Part shown: piece after piece, positions 7,198-13,237 of the stretch
Layout of the letters: each line of letters starts with the position of its first letter
Position numbering within the stretch: the first letter of the stretch is position 1
From: a virus
IMG/VR virus record: IMGVR_UViG_3300005824_000058
Coordinates: 1 to 22,489 of that record
DNA: 22,489 nt
Direction: 5' to 3' (one strand)
Made by a program: the position numbers and the translations under genes
Notes under the pieces: generated by a model
Database searches by the model: none
Seen by the model: only the letters and a program-made list of their open reading frames with translations
Told to the model about the DNA's origin: nothing

Positions 7198-7674
7198 TTA
7201 CCGCCCCAGCGGATCGGTTTCTTCTTCTGGCGGGGCGTCCGACTTGTCCTCAACATCGTCGGGCGCGTCGTCAGGCCGCTTGGTCGGCATCGGAACTGAG
7301 CCTGATTCTTTCTTGGAGTTCCGCATCATCTCCATCTGGTGCCCAGCTAAGGTCGCCCATCCACAGAGCCTCTGAAGGGAAGCCCGCGCATCCGCTAAGG
7401 TGATCTTGCCCGAATTGTGCAACTCGTGCCCGATCCAGCGCGGCAGTAATCCCATCAGTGCTTGCGAGGCACAGACATCCGCGTATTCCATATTCCCCAT
7501 CCGGTTCCCGGTCAGCATCTCGGCCAGACCCGCTTCCAGTGGCGATACAGTCGTCACATCCGCCGCTGCCGCAGCGAGGTCGGCCATAGCATCGTTGAGC
7601 CATTTGGGATCGGATGAGGTCGTGTCGAGCCGTGCTTGAATCTCTGCGATCTTCTCTTGGATGGTCTGGGTCAT
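7198..7674 (-). CDS. Hypothetical helical protein, downstream partner of the regulator
   Basis: 158 residues, family not recognised. AGGAG lies 7 bases before its ATG on the minus strand. It is predicted all-helical for about 125 residues (EKIAEIQARLD, DAMADLAAAAADV, ARASLQRLCGWATLAG), then has a disordered acidic tail (KRPDDAPDDVEDKSDAPPEEE). The protein-like composition makes this the likelier true frame of 7271-7674, over the regulator frame that runs through the same DNA. Being co-oriented with and directly downstream of the winged-helix gene, it may be co-expressed with it as a partner or anti-regulator; that is inference. Confidence 0.65.
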   Translation of the reverse strand: MTQTIQEKIAEIQARLDTTSSDPKWLNDAMADLAAAAADVTTVSPLEAGLAEMLTGNRMGNMEYADVCASQALMGLLPRWIGHELHNSGKITLADARASLQRLCGWATLAGHQMEMMRNSKKESGSVPMPTKRPDDAPDDVEDKSDAPPEEETDPLGR

Positions 7675-8038
7675 TCAGTTCGCTCCTGATTGAAGGATGC
7701 GGCGCATCCTTTTCCATGTAGTAGCCGCGCCCATAGGCGGTCTTGATCTCGCCGGGCCAGCCCGCTTGTCGCAGTCGCCTGCGCAATCTCTTGACGTGGC
7801 TGTCTACCGTCCGCTCAGCCACATGCACATTCGGGGCAAGGAACCTGTCTTGCAGGTAATCTCTGGTCACGATCCTGCCGCGCGCTTCCCAGAGGCTCAT
7901 CACGATCTTGGCTTCAGCCGTGGTGAGATCGGCCAGTTCGACACCCATGATCTGATCGACGCTCTCTTCGTGGACGCCCCGCCAATGCAAGACTTCCTCG
8001 ATCAACTGGTCGATGCTCATCTCTTCAGGATCGTTCAT
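7271..8038 (-). CDS. Winged-helix (OmpR/PhoB-type) regulator with overrunning frame
   Basis: The open frame is 255 residues, but only the first 110 or so look like a protein. Residues 37-108 form an OmpR/PhoB-type winged helix: LTTAEAKIVMSLWEA, then RIVTRDYLQDRF, the recognition helix ERTVDSHVKRLRRRL, and the wing IKTAYGRGYYM. No receiver domain precedes it, so it is a stand-alone DNA-binding protein, probably a phage regulator. After residue 110 the frame runs 404 bases through the next gene and becomes Gly/Arg/Asp/Ser-rich (CGSGGCDDC, GSGSGRDADREPDGE), like a shadow frame. One base of slippage near the AAAA at the GAAAAGG step would end the gene at a TGA at 7675-7677, directly before the next ATG. 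A hairpin (7693-7711) lies at this point. Sequencing error, mutation and programmed frameshift are all possible. No Shine-Dalgarno sequence precedes the start. Confidence 0.7.
   Translation of the reverse strand: MNDPEEMSIDQLIEEVLHWRGVHEESVDQIMGVELADLTTAEAKIVMSLWEARGRIVTRDYLQDRFLAPNVHVAERTVDSHVKRLRRRLRQAGWPGEIKTAYGRGYYMEKDAPHPSIRSELNDPDHPREDRRDSSTARHDLIRSQMAQRCYGRPRCGSGGCDDCIATGSGSGRDADREPDGEYGIRGCLCLASTDGITAALDRARVAQFGQDHLSGCAGFPSEALWMGDLSWAPDGDDAELQERIRLSSDADQAA
7693..7711. other. Perfect 8-bp hairpin at the regulator gene end
   Basis: AAGGATGC (7693-7700), loop GGC and GCATCCTT (7704-7711) form a perfect stem. On the plus strand it is followed by TT, making TTTT in all, which is terminator-like. 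On the minus strand it sits between the winged-helix domain codons and the ribosome binding site of the next gene, so it could affect translation or frame maintenance. Confidence 0.6.
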
Positions 8039-8087
8039 GTGGGGAAGATAACCTGAGCAATCACGGGTTGCCAGAAAGAAAAAATGC

Positions 8088-8097
8088 GGTCATGACC
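8088..8097. promoter_or_regulatory. Palindromic operator candidate
   Basis: GGTCATGACC is a perfect 10-base palindrome in the divergent gap between the winged-helix gene (minus) and DUF932 (plus), 20 bases before the -35 at 8118. A dimeric regulator, possibly the winged-helix protein itself, could bind here. Confidence 0.35.
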
Positions 8098-8117
8098 AAC
8101 TTTTTTCATTTAGGGGG

Positions 8118-8146
8118 TTGATTAGCAACCGCGAGTTTACTATCTC
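8118..8146 (+). promoter_or_regulatory. Candidate promoter P3
   Basis: TTGATT (8118-8123), 17 bases, TATCTC (8141-8146). The last seven spacer bases AGTTTAC are shared exactly with the promoter at 14513, and AACC is at the same spacer position as in the sites at 1110 and 14513. It drives DUF932. The leader contains CGGGA/TCCCG (8154-8169), and CTTGA/TCAAG (8185-8200) places the AAGGA in a loop. Confidence 0.65.
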
Positions 8147-8205
8147 TGGGTCACGGGAGACGAATCCCGGCAAATGCAGAACCCCTTGAAAGGACTCAAG
8201 CAACT

Positions 8206-9348
8206 ATGACTACCCTTATGCAATGCTCCGAACAGTGGATGAAGCGCCCGACCGACGAGCGTTTCCTGTCGCTTACCGAAATGGCCGCGAAGAAGCAGGC
8301 GATCCGCGACTCTTCTGTCGCCAACGTGGTCCCGAACCGTGCGCTGAAGTTCGCACCGCACCCCGGCAACCCTGACAAGGGCCTGACCATCGAGGGCTCT
8401 GACGGTGCCTACTACGATCCGACCAACTATGCTTTCGGCCAGATCGCCTCGCTCGCTGGTGCCCCTGCCGGATACCTCCGCTCGCTGCACCCCTCGCTGG
8501 TGGCCGACAACCTGAACTACGGCATGCGCTTCAACCGCGACATCCAAGAGGTTGGCGTCCTGCGCACTAAGGTCACTTCTGAACTGGTGACAGACTACAC
8601 TGGCGGCGACTTCCACGAGCACGTTGAACTCCGCGCTGCAACCGGCCCGAACTATGGCCGCGTCTGGGATGTGGACATCATCAACATGCTTCAGAAACGC
8701 TTCGGTGATGGCCGCACTGGCGACTTCCGGGTTCCGGGGGAATTTGGCCGGGACGTTCCGATCACCCGCGACAACACCACGCTCTACGCTTCGGATCGTG
8801 ACATGTTCGTCTTCCTCTGCGACGAGAACAACCGCGTCGAGATGAAGGATCGCCGGGACGGCAAAGGAGGCTCCCTCGCCCGTGGGTTCTTCGTCTGGAA
8901 CTCTGAGGTCGGCAGCCAGTCCCTCGGCGCGGCGTTCTTCCTCTTCGATTACGTCTGCATGAACCGGATCGTCTGGGGTGTGCAGGACTTCAAAGAGATT
9001 CGCCTGCGTCACTCTTCCGGTGCGCCCGAACGGTGGATGGACGGTGTGGTTCCGGTTCTCGAAGAGTATGCCCACAGCGCAGCCGCACCCATCGAAGAGA
9101 CGATCCGTATCGCGCAGGAGAAGAAGATCGACAACGATCTGGCTGACTTCTTCAAGAAGCGGAACTTCTCTGTGGCTGAGCGCAGGGTGGCTGAGGAAGC
9201 CCACATGCGCGAAGAGGGTCGTCCCATCGAGACTCTGTGGGACGCCGTTACAGGCGTGACCGCAGCGGCCAAGACCATCCGCAACCAAGACGACCGGGTT
9301 GCACTGGAACGCAAGGGCGGCAGCCTGCTTGACCTCGCGACTTTCTGA
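8206..9348 (+). CDS. DUF932 phage/plasmid-like protein
   Basis: 380 residues. The segment ARGFFVWNSEVGSQSLG, then FLFDYVCMNRIVWG (about 225-260), is the signature of the DUF932 family (phage/plasmid-like proteins), whose members usually have 'NSEVG' followed by a 'CxN' motif. The family is common on plasmids and phages, and its biochemical role is not established as far as I know. It is the first gene after promoter P3 and is set apart from the following genes by a hairpin and a tRNA-like element, so it is probably a well-expressed single-gene unit. AAGGA (8190-8194) precedes the start by 11 bases, a little far. A minus-strand open frame of 437 codons covers the same region and is a GC-driven shadow. 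Confidence 0.88.
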   Translation: MTTLMQCSEQWMKRPTDERFLSLTEMAAKKQAIRDSSVANVVPNRALKFAPHPGNPDKGLTIEGSDGAYYDPTNYAFGQIASLAGAPAGYLRSLHPSLVADNLNYGMRFNRDIQEVGVLRTKVTSELVTDYTGGDFHEHVELRAATGPNYGRVWDVDIINMLQKRFGDGRTGDFRVPGEFGRDVPITRDNTTLYASDRDMFVFLCDENNRVEMKDRRDGKGGSLARGFFVWNSEVGSQSLGAAFFLFDYVCMNRIVWGVQDFKEIRLRHSSGAPERWMDGVVPVLEEYAHSAAAPIEETIRIAQEKKIDNDLADFFKKRNFSVAERRVAEEAHMREEGRPIETLWDAVTGVTAAAKTIRNQDDRVALERKGGSLLDLATF

Positions 9349-9354
9349 AACCTT

Positions 9355-9383
9355 GGACGCCGAGTTGGATAGGCTTGGCGTCC
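9355..9383 (+). terminator. 10-bp hairpin directly after DUF932
   Basis: GGACGCCGAG (9355-9364) pairs with CTTGGCGTCC (9374-9383) with one G-T wobble; the loop is TTGGATAGG. It starts seven bases after the DUF932 stop and is followed by TTCCTCC, a weak pyrimidine tract. Its position fits a terminator, or a processing signal ahead of the tRNA-like element. Confidence 0.5.
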
Positions 9384-9390
9384 TTCCTCC

Positions 9391-9445
9391 GGGGGGCCGA
9401 GGGTATCGGTTGGCTACAGGGGTTCGACTCCCCTGCCTTCCACCA
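9391..9445 (+). other. tRNA-like acceptor/T-arm element ending in CCA
   Basis: The T-arm is canonical: AGGGG (9418-9422), loop TTCGACT, CCCCT (9430-9434). Directly after it comes an acceptor 3' strand GCCTTCC (9435-9441), discriminator A and encoded CCA (9443-9445). A matching 5' strand GGGGGGC lies at 9391-9397, pairing all seven positions with G-U wobbles at 3-70 and 4-69. Only 20 bases separate the acceptor from the T-arm, room for one short stem (CGA/TCG) but not for both D and anticodon arms. It could be a tRNA mimic, a degraded tRNA, or the 3' end of a host tRNA carried as an attachment-site core. No integrase is in the window to support the last option. Confidence 0.55.
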
Positions 9446-9495
9446 CCTTTCAAGCCCTCTTATCCCGGCGAAGAGCCGCCATTCTAGGAGACCAT

Positions 9496-9672
9496 ATGAC
9501 TTTCGAGATATTCGCCATGGCTCTTATCGTGCTTCCCACCGCGCTCTACCTGTTCGTCCTCGGGATTGCTCTGGTCCTTTTGCGGGTCGTCGTATGGTGC
9601 CGAAAATCACATAAGCGGACTGACGACGACTTCCAGCGCCGGTTCTTTGATTGGCGGGAGGGGTGCAAATGA
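9496..9672 (+). CDS. Small membrane protein
   Basis: 58 residues. TAGGAG precedes the ATG. Residues about 5-34 are hydrophobic (MALIVLPTALYLFVLGIALV), followed by a basic, polar tail (WCRKSHKRTDDDFQRRFFDW), so one transmembrane helix with the C terminus probably in the cytoplasm. Its stop overlaps the next start as ATGA. Function unknown; small phage membrane proteins of this kind often act on host membranes or exclude other phages. Confidence 0.65.
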   Translation: MTFEIFAMALIVLPTALYLFVLGIALVLLRVVVWCRKSHKRTDDDFQRRFFDWREGCK

Positions 9673-9932
9673 GCAAGATGCCTGAAGTGATGCCCTTCGA
9701 GCGCGTCGATGGAACCAACACCCGAGACTGCTTCTACAAGCGCATCGGGTTCGGAATCCCCCGCAAGGGTCAGTGGTATATCAGCGGGGCGATCCCGATG
9801 GCCTACCGCGCGCCGAACGATCTGAGAATCAGCTTCCTGATCGTCGAGCCGACCCACTTCGCCAAGCTGGTCACGCGCCAAGAGCGTGGTGATGCAGTTC
9901 CCATGAGCGCAGAGCAACGGAGAGCACCATGA
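9669..9932 (+). CDS. Hypothetical protein
   Basis: 87 residues, family not recognised. The start at 9669 overlaps the previous stop and has GGGAGG upstream; a TTG at 9651 is less likely. The composition is mostly beta-like with aromatic residues (CFYKRIGFGIPRKGQWYISG) and no known motif. Coupled at its end to the next gene by another ATGA. Confidence 0.65.
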   Translation: MSKMPEVMPFERVDGTNTRDCFYKRIGFGIPRKGQWYISGAIPMAYRAPNDLRISFLIVEPTHFAKLVTRQERGDAVPMSAEQRRAP

Positions 9933-10267
9933 CCCAAGGGACGATCTACCCAGATGGCCGGGTCCAATACTACGGATATGAGAAAATGGAATCTCGTGTT
10001 CTGGATGTAAGGAACGGCTTCATCACGATCCACCATGCCGGGGGCCGATATTGGGACAACGGGGGCGAGCACTATGTCGCAGCCCACGTAGAGGTCATGG
10101 AACTGGCCTACCTACGCCGGGGGAATGAGCCGGGCACATGGAACTTCAGGTTGGGCCAGAAACGGATCGCGGACTTCCACCCCACACCCAAGGAAGCGGT
10201 AAGGCTTGCCATGAACCGCCTCGAAAACCACGGCGAAAAGATGGGAGAGAGCCTTGACCAGCAATAG
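9929..10267 (+). CDS. Hypothetical protein
   Basis: 112 residues, family not recognised. Starts by ATGA overlap. The first 60 residues look beta-rich with many Gly, Tyr and His (QYYGYEKMES, ITIHHAGGRYWDNGGEHY), and the C-terminal 30 residues are helical (PKEAVRLAMNRLENHGEKM). It overlaps the next gene by 14 bases. Confidence 0.65.
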   Translation: MTQGTIYPDGRVQYYGYEKMESRVLDVRNGFITIHHAGGRYWDNGGEHYVAAHVEVMELAYLRRGNEPGTWNFRLGQKRIADFHPTPKEAVRLAMNRLENHGEKMGESLDQQ

Positions 10268-10463
10268 CACCGAGACCCGCAAGATTGACGGCTACCTGCG
10301 TAAGTGGCAGGAGCATGGCAAGACCCGTGTCGAGGTCAAGTGCCCTTTCTGCCAGAGCCGCATGACGGCCTACCTGTGGAGCCTCGCTGGTTCCGGTAAG
10401 AAGTGCTCCTGTGGTGCCAAGATGGACTCCACGGGGACCTTTGCAAAGGACATGACCAAATGA
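10254..10463 (+). CDS. Small zinc-ribbon protein (TTG start)
   Basis: 69 residues. CPFC (about 30-33) and CSCG (about 51-54) form a two-knuckle zinc ribbon. The N terminus is basic (KIDGYLRKWQEHGKTRVEVK). The start is a TTG inside the end of the previous gene, with GGGAGA just upstream; no ATG exists before the CPFC motif, so TTG is the best choice. A nucleic-acid-binding or small adaptor role is likely. Confidence 0.65.
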   Translation: MTSNSTETRKIDGYLRKWQEHGKTRVEVKCPFCQSRMTAYLWSLAGSGKKCSCGAKMDSTGTFAKDMTK

Positions 10464-10573
10464 GCATGATGCCAGACCTTCCGGGGCTACTGATCGGTGG
10501 CCTAAGCATCCTGATCCTCGTCGTGGTCTTCATCAAGGCTGACGACCTGTCGGACGGAAACGTAGGAGATTGA
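10460..10573 (+). CDS. Very small membrane protein
   Basis: 37 residues, coupled to the previous gene by ATGA. Residues about 8-26 are a clean hydrophobic helix (GLLIGGLSILILVVVFI), followed by a short acidic tail (KADDLSDGNVGD). One transmembrane segment; function unknown. AAAGGA lies upstream at 10445-10450. Confidence 0.55.
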   Translation: MSMMPDLPGLLIGGLSILILVVVFIKADDLSDGNVGD

Positions 10574-10576
10574 CCA

Positions 10577-10852
10577 ATGAGCGCAGTTTCAGAAAGAGTA
10601 GCCGAGCAGATGCGCGCTAATGGATGTTTCGTTGTAATGTGGTTGGACGGATGGATATTGGATCAAGTTGGCGACATGGTGAAGGTTAAGCGCGATCACC
10701 CTCTGAACCGAATGCGCGCCATTTTTTCTCACTTGGAGAGGTGCCACATGTTTGAGAAGCGCCGCATCCGAGGTGTCGATAGCCAGTGTCGGGAGCGTGT
10801 CGTCCGTGGGTTTCGTCTCAAGGATCAATACCACACAAAGGAGGCAAAGTGA
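10577..10852 (+). CDS. Hypothetical basic protein, in a lower-GC patch
   Basis: 91 residues, family not recognised. AGGAGA at about 10564-10569 serves the start. The protein is basic (HLERCHMFEKRRIRG, CRERVVRGFRLKDQYH) and may bind nucleic acid. Base use here is visibly more AT-rich than in the genes on both sides, with codons such as TTT, AAA and GTT that the neighbours avoid. The shift continues to about 11275, suggesting that this gene and the next two were acquired separately. Confidence 0.65.
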   Translation: MSAVSERVAEQMRANGCFVVMWLDGWILDQVGDMVKVKRDHPLNRMRAIFSHLERCHMFEKRRIRGVDSQCRERVVRGFRLKDQYHTKEAK

Positions 10853-11052
10853 TGGGTAAGTCTTTAAAGAAATGCCGTGTGTGCAGTGGTCGCGGATACT
10901 TCCATTGCGAATGCTGGCCAGGAGATTGCATCTGCGGCTCCGATGATGAGGATTGCGAGATTTGTGAGGCCACTGGATGGATTTATACAGAAGATGAAGA
11001 CGGTCTGTATGAGACAGAACCGGTTACACATCAGGAGGCGGATGATGCTTGA
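10852..11052 (+). CDS. DnaJ-type cysteine-rich zinc-finger protein
   Basis: 66 residues with nine cysteines. CRVCSGRGYFHCECWPGDC (about 8-26) starts with the CxxCxGxG motif of the DnaJ cysteine-rich domain, and CEICEATGW (about 39-47) gives the matching second knuckle. No J domain is present, so it is not a chaperone but a free-standing zinc module. A near-perfect AAAGGAGG precedes the ATG at 10852, suggesting strong translation. Lies in the lower-GC patch. Confidence 0.7.
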   Translation: MGKSLKKCRVCSGRGYFHCECWPGDCICGSDDEDCEICEATGWIYTEDEDGLYETEPVTHQEADDA

Positions 11053-11275
11053 TTGGATCACAATTCAATTAGATTTTGCGCGCGAATGTGGTGAATGCCC
11101 GATGTGCGAAACAGAGCAGCACTTGAGCCACGCCGTAGCTTGGTATTGCGGACCAACGCATGACGAGATTGGAAGTGTCACAACCGAATATACAGATGGC
11201 GGCGAGGTTGGCGGGATGTGCGTTTGCAAGGCGTGTCACGATAAACACTACCACGATAAGGGGAGCCGATTATGA
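11045..11275 (+). CDS. Small Cys/His-rich zinc-binding protein
   Basis: 76 residues. CGECPMC near the N terminus and CVCKACHDKHYHDK near the C terminus supply at least four cysteines plus histidines for metal binding. Two ATGs lie at 11042 and 11045; AGGAGG at 11033-11038 is better spaced for the second. It overlaps the previous gene by 8 bases and the next by ATGA. The last member of the lower-GC patch, with a second zinc protein next to it. Confidence 0.65.
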   Translation: MLDWITIQLDFARECGECPMCETEQHLSHAVAWYCGPTHDEIGSVTTEYTDGGEVGGMCVCKACHDKHYHDKGSRL

Positions 11276-11466
11276 GACAGACTGACCAACAACTGGCAGC
11301 CGGTCTTCACGACAAGATGGCAGAGGCTACGGACTACGCCAACGCCCTGTTCCTCCGAGGCTACAGCGTCTCGGTAGACATAGAAACGCTGACCCACAGG
11401 ACGCCTGAAGAGGACGTCACAACTGTCCGTATCACAGGCAAGGCCACAAGGACCGTCACGATATGA
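11272..11466 (+). CDS. Small hypothetical protein
   Basis: 64 residues, family not recognised. Starts in an ATGA overlap with AAGGGGAG upstream. A helical first half (QQLAAGLHDKMAEATDYANA) is followed by a beta-like second half (SVSVDIETL, VTTVRITGKA). Ends in ATGA with the topoisomerase-like gene, so it is translated just ahead of it and may be its partner; that is inference from position only. Confidence 0.6.
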   Translation: MRQTDQQLAAGLHDKMAEATDYANALFLRGYSVSVDIETLTHRTPEEDVTTVRITGKATRTVTI

Positions 11467-12371
11467 CCACTGAGACCTTCATCCATAAGTCCTTCCGCGC
11501 CGACACTCAGGCCGTGATCGACCAAGCCATCGAGATAATCGAGGACTACCAGCAGCAGGGCTTCACACTGACGCTGCGCCAGCTTTACTACCAGTTCGTC
11601 AGCAAGGACCTGATCCCGAACAAGGACAAGGAATACAAGCGCCTTGGCAGCATCATCACCGACGCCCGGCTGACCGGGCAGATCGGCTGGGACGCCATCG
11701 AGGATCGTGGCCGGGGCAAGAAGGGCTGGCTGATCGAAGAGGACATCGACCAGATACTCTGGGAACTTCCCGGTGCCTACGCTGCGGACTTCTGGGCCAG
11801 CCAAGACCGTTACATCGAAGTCTGGGTAGAGAAGGAAGCACTGGTCTCGGTCGTGCAGAAAGCCTGTAGCCCCTTCAGGGTGGGCTACATGGCCTGTAAG
11901 GGCTATCTCAGCGCCTCTGAGGCTTATGCAGCAGGCAAGCGCATGGAGCAGGCCCGAGACAACGGTAAAGAGCCTCTAGTGATCCATCTGGGCGACCACG
12001 ACCCGTCTGGGATCGACATGACCCGCGACAACACGGCCCGGCTTGAGATGTTCTCGTGGGGGGACGTGGAAGTCGAGCGGATCGCGCTGAACCGGGACCA
12101 GATCGACGCCTACAACCCGCCGCCGAACCCGGCCAAGATCACTGACTCCCGCGCCGATGGATACATCCTTCGCCATGGAAATCTTAGCTGGGAACTCGAC
12201 GCCCTGTCGCCTAGCATCTTGGTCGGCCTGATCCGGTCTGCTATCGAGCCGCACATCGACCAAGAAGCATGGGACGAGTGCAAGCAGCGCGAGATCGAGA
12301 ACAAGGAACTCCTGCGCAGGGTTCGGACCCGCTGGGCAGACGTGGAAGCACTTTTGAGAGAGGACGAATAA
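11463..12371 (+). CDS. Stand-alone Topo VI-A/Spo11-like protein (Mini-A type)
   Basis: 302 residues. TLRQLYYQF (37-45) matches the catalytic motif of topoisomerase VI subunit A and Spo11 (R-x-x-Y-Y), with Tyr42 or Tyr43 the DNA-attacking residue and Arg39 conserved. A Toprim domain follows: VEKEALV with Glu123 and Glu125, then LGDHDPSGIDM with Asp178 and Asp180 as metal ligands. The order, winged-helix/CAP domain first and Toprim second, is that of the A subunit. No ATPase B subunit (GHKL) is encoded nearby, so it resembles the short B-less 'Mini-A' proteins reported from mobile elements. It could break DNA by a 5'-phosphotyrosyl link during replication, recombination or attack on host DNA; activity is unproven. 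Confidence 0.75.
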   Translation: MTTETFIHKSFRADTQAVIDQAIEIIEDYQQQGFTLTLRQLYYQFVSKDLIPNKDKEYKRLGSIITDARLTGQIGWDAIEDRGRGKKGWLIEEDIDQILWELPGAYAADFWASQDRYIEVWVEKEALVSVVQKACSPFRVGYMACKGYLSASEAYAAGKRMEQARDNGKEPLVIHLGDHDPSGIDMTRDNTARLEMFSWGDVEVERIALNRDQIDAYNPPPNPAKITDSRADGYILRHGNLSWELDALSPSILVGLIRSAIEPHIDQEAWDECKQREIENKELLRRVRTRWADVEALLREDE

Positions 12372-12938
12372 ATGAAACTGGAACAGCACATCATCCGACA
12401 GATGGACTTCTCTGCCAACACCTTCGGGCCGGGGGATCGCTTCAAGGGTGTGACAGATCACGTCCAGAAGGAAATGGTCGAAATCCGCGAGGGTCGCGAC
12501 GACCCAGCCGAATGGGTGGACGTCTGGCTTCTCACCATGGACGGCCTGTGGCGCTGCCTGCGCCAGCAGTATGTCGAGATCACTGACCTCGAACTGGCCA
12601 CTATGATCGTGGAACTCCGGGACGCGGCGAAAGCGGGGATCGTGGACGAGTGTGTCAACGGGGCTGACCCCTTTGCCAAGCTGGCCGTTGAACTTGAACT
12701 GCTTCAGGACGGGGAGAACCATGACCACGCTTGGGTGCGCCTGAACCTCTGGGCTACCATGGGCCTCTACCGCTCCCTGCGCATCGAGGACATGACTCGC
12801 AGCGTCGATTCAACTCGTGCTCTGGCCGAGGCCATGATCGAGCAGAAGCAGGAGAAGAACGAGCGCCGGGTCTGGCCTGATTGGCGAACCCAGAGCCCCG
12901 ACAAGGCAATCGAACACAAGAAAGGAATCGAGGACTGA
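12372..12938 (+). CDS. dATP/dGTP diphosphohydrolase-like protein (DUF550, MazG fold)
   Basis: 188 residues. HIIRQMDFSANTFGPGDRF (6-24) followed by GVTDHVQKEMVEI and EWVDVWLLTMDGLWR is the signature of the DUF550 N-terminal domain, described as dATP/dGTP diphosphohydrolase. The MazG-type metal residues are present: Glu34, Glu37, Glu47 and Asp50 (ExxE...ExxD). Such enzymes split purine dNTPs to monophosphates and pyrophosphate. In the phage 2-aminoadenine pathway the related MazZ supplies dGMP, but DUF550 also occurs in phages without that pathway. GAGAGGA precedes the ATG, one base after the upstream stop. The C-terminal helical region (about 90-188) is of unknown role. Confidence 0.8.
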   Translation: MKLEQHIIRQMDFSANTFGPGDRFKGVTDHVQKEMVEIREGRDDPAEWVDVWLLTMDGLWRCLRQQYVEITDLELATMIVELRDAAKAGIVDECVNGADPFAKLAVELELLQDGENHDHAWVRLNLWATMGLYRSLRIEDMTRSVDSTRALAEAMIEQKQEKNERRVWPDWRTQSPDKAIEHKKGIED

Positions 12939-13237
12939 TGGACTACCTTCGCAGCATAGGGGAGTGGCTGCCCCTCATAATCGCAGCCTTAGTCATCGCT
13001 GTGGCCTACTTCGCCCGGTATGTCGTAGAGCGTCTGGAAAAGAAGCTGGCTGACGCGGACTACATCGCCGCCAAGTATCAGTTCTGCGCAGACCAAGTGA
13101 CCCGCGCCGGGCTGAAGATCAGGAAGTCGGACGGCATGATCGTCTGCGCCACCTGTGGCTTGATCAACTGTGGCCCGTGTGGCGATTCTAACCCCCTCGC
13201 AGGCCAAACCCTGCGCCAATACGTGGATTCAATCTGA
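12938..13237 (+). CDS. Membrane protein with zinc-knuckle-like C terminus
   Basis: 99 residues. Residues about 10-30 are a transmembrane helix (WLPLIIAALVIAVAYFARYV), followed by a short basic coiled coil (RLEKKLADADYIAAKYQ). Then comes a cysteine cluster (CATCGLINCGPCG, about 70-82) that could bind zinc. The ATG at 12938 overlaps the previous stop by one base; the earlier ATG at 12881 lies inside the DUF550 gene. It ends one base into thyX. A membrane-tethered metal-binding protein of unknown function. Confidence 0.65.
   Translation: MDYLRSIGEWLPLIIAALVIAVAYFARYVVERLEKKLADADYIAAKYQFCADQVTRAGLKIRKSDGMIVCATCGLINCGPCGDSNPLAGQTLRQYVDSI

Noticed and set aside
9355-9445. A complete class II (Ser/Leu-like) tRNA gene, suggested by a D-arm-like GCCGAGTTGGATAGGC
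   Set aside because: No 7-nt anticodon loop with U33 and paired stem can be formed, the 5' acceptor strand there does not pair with GCCTTCC, and the D-arm-like bases belong to a better 10-bp hairpin.
9391-9600. Permuted two-piece alphaproteobacterial tmRNA gene starting with its acceptor piece
   Set aside because: No coding piece with a matching 5' acceptor strand or tag frame follows; a small gene with its own ribosome binding site begins at 9496.
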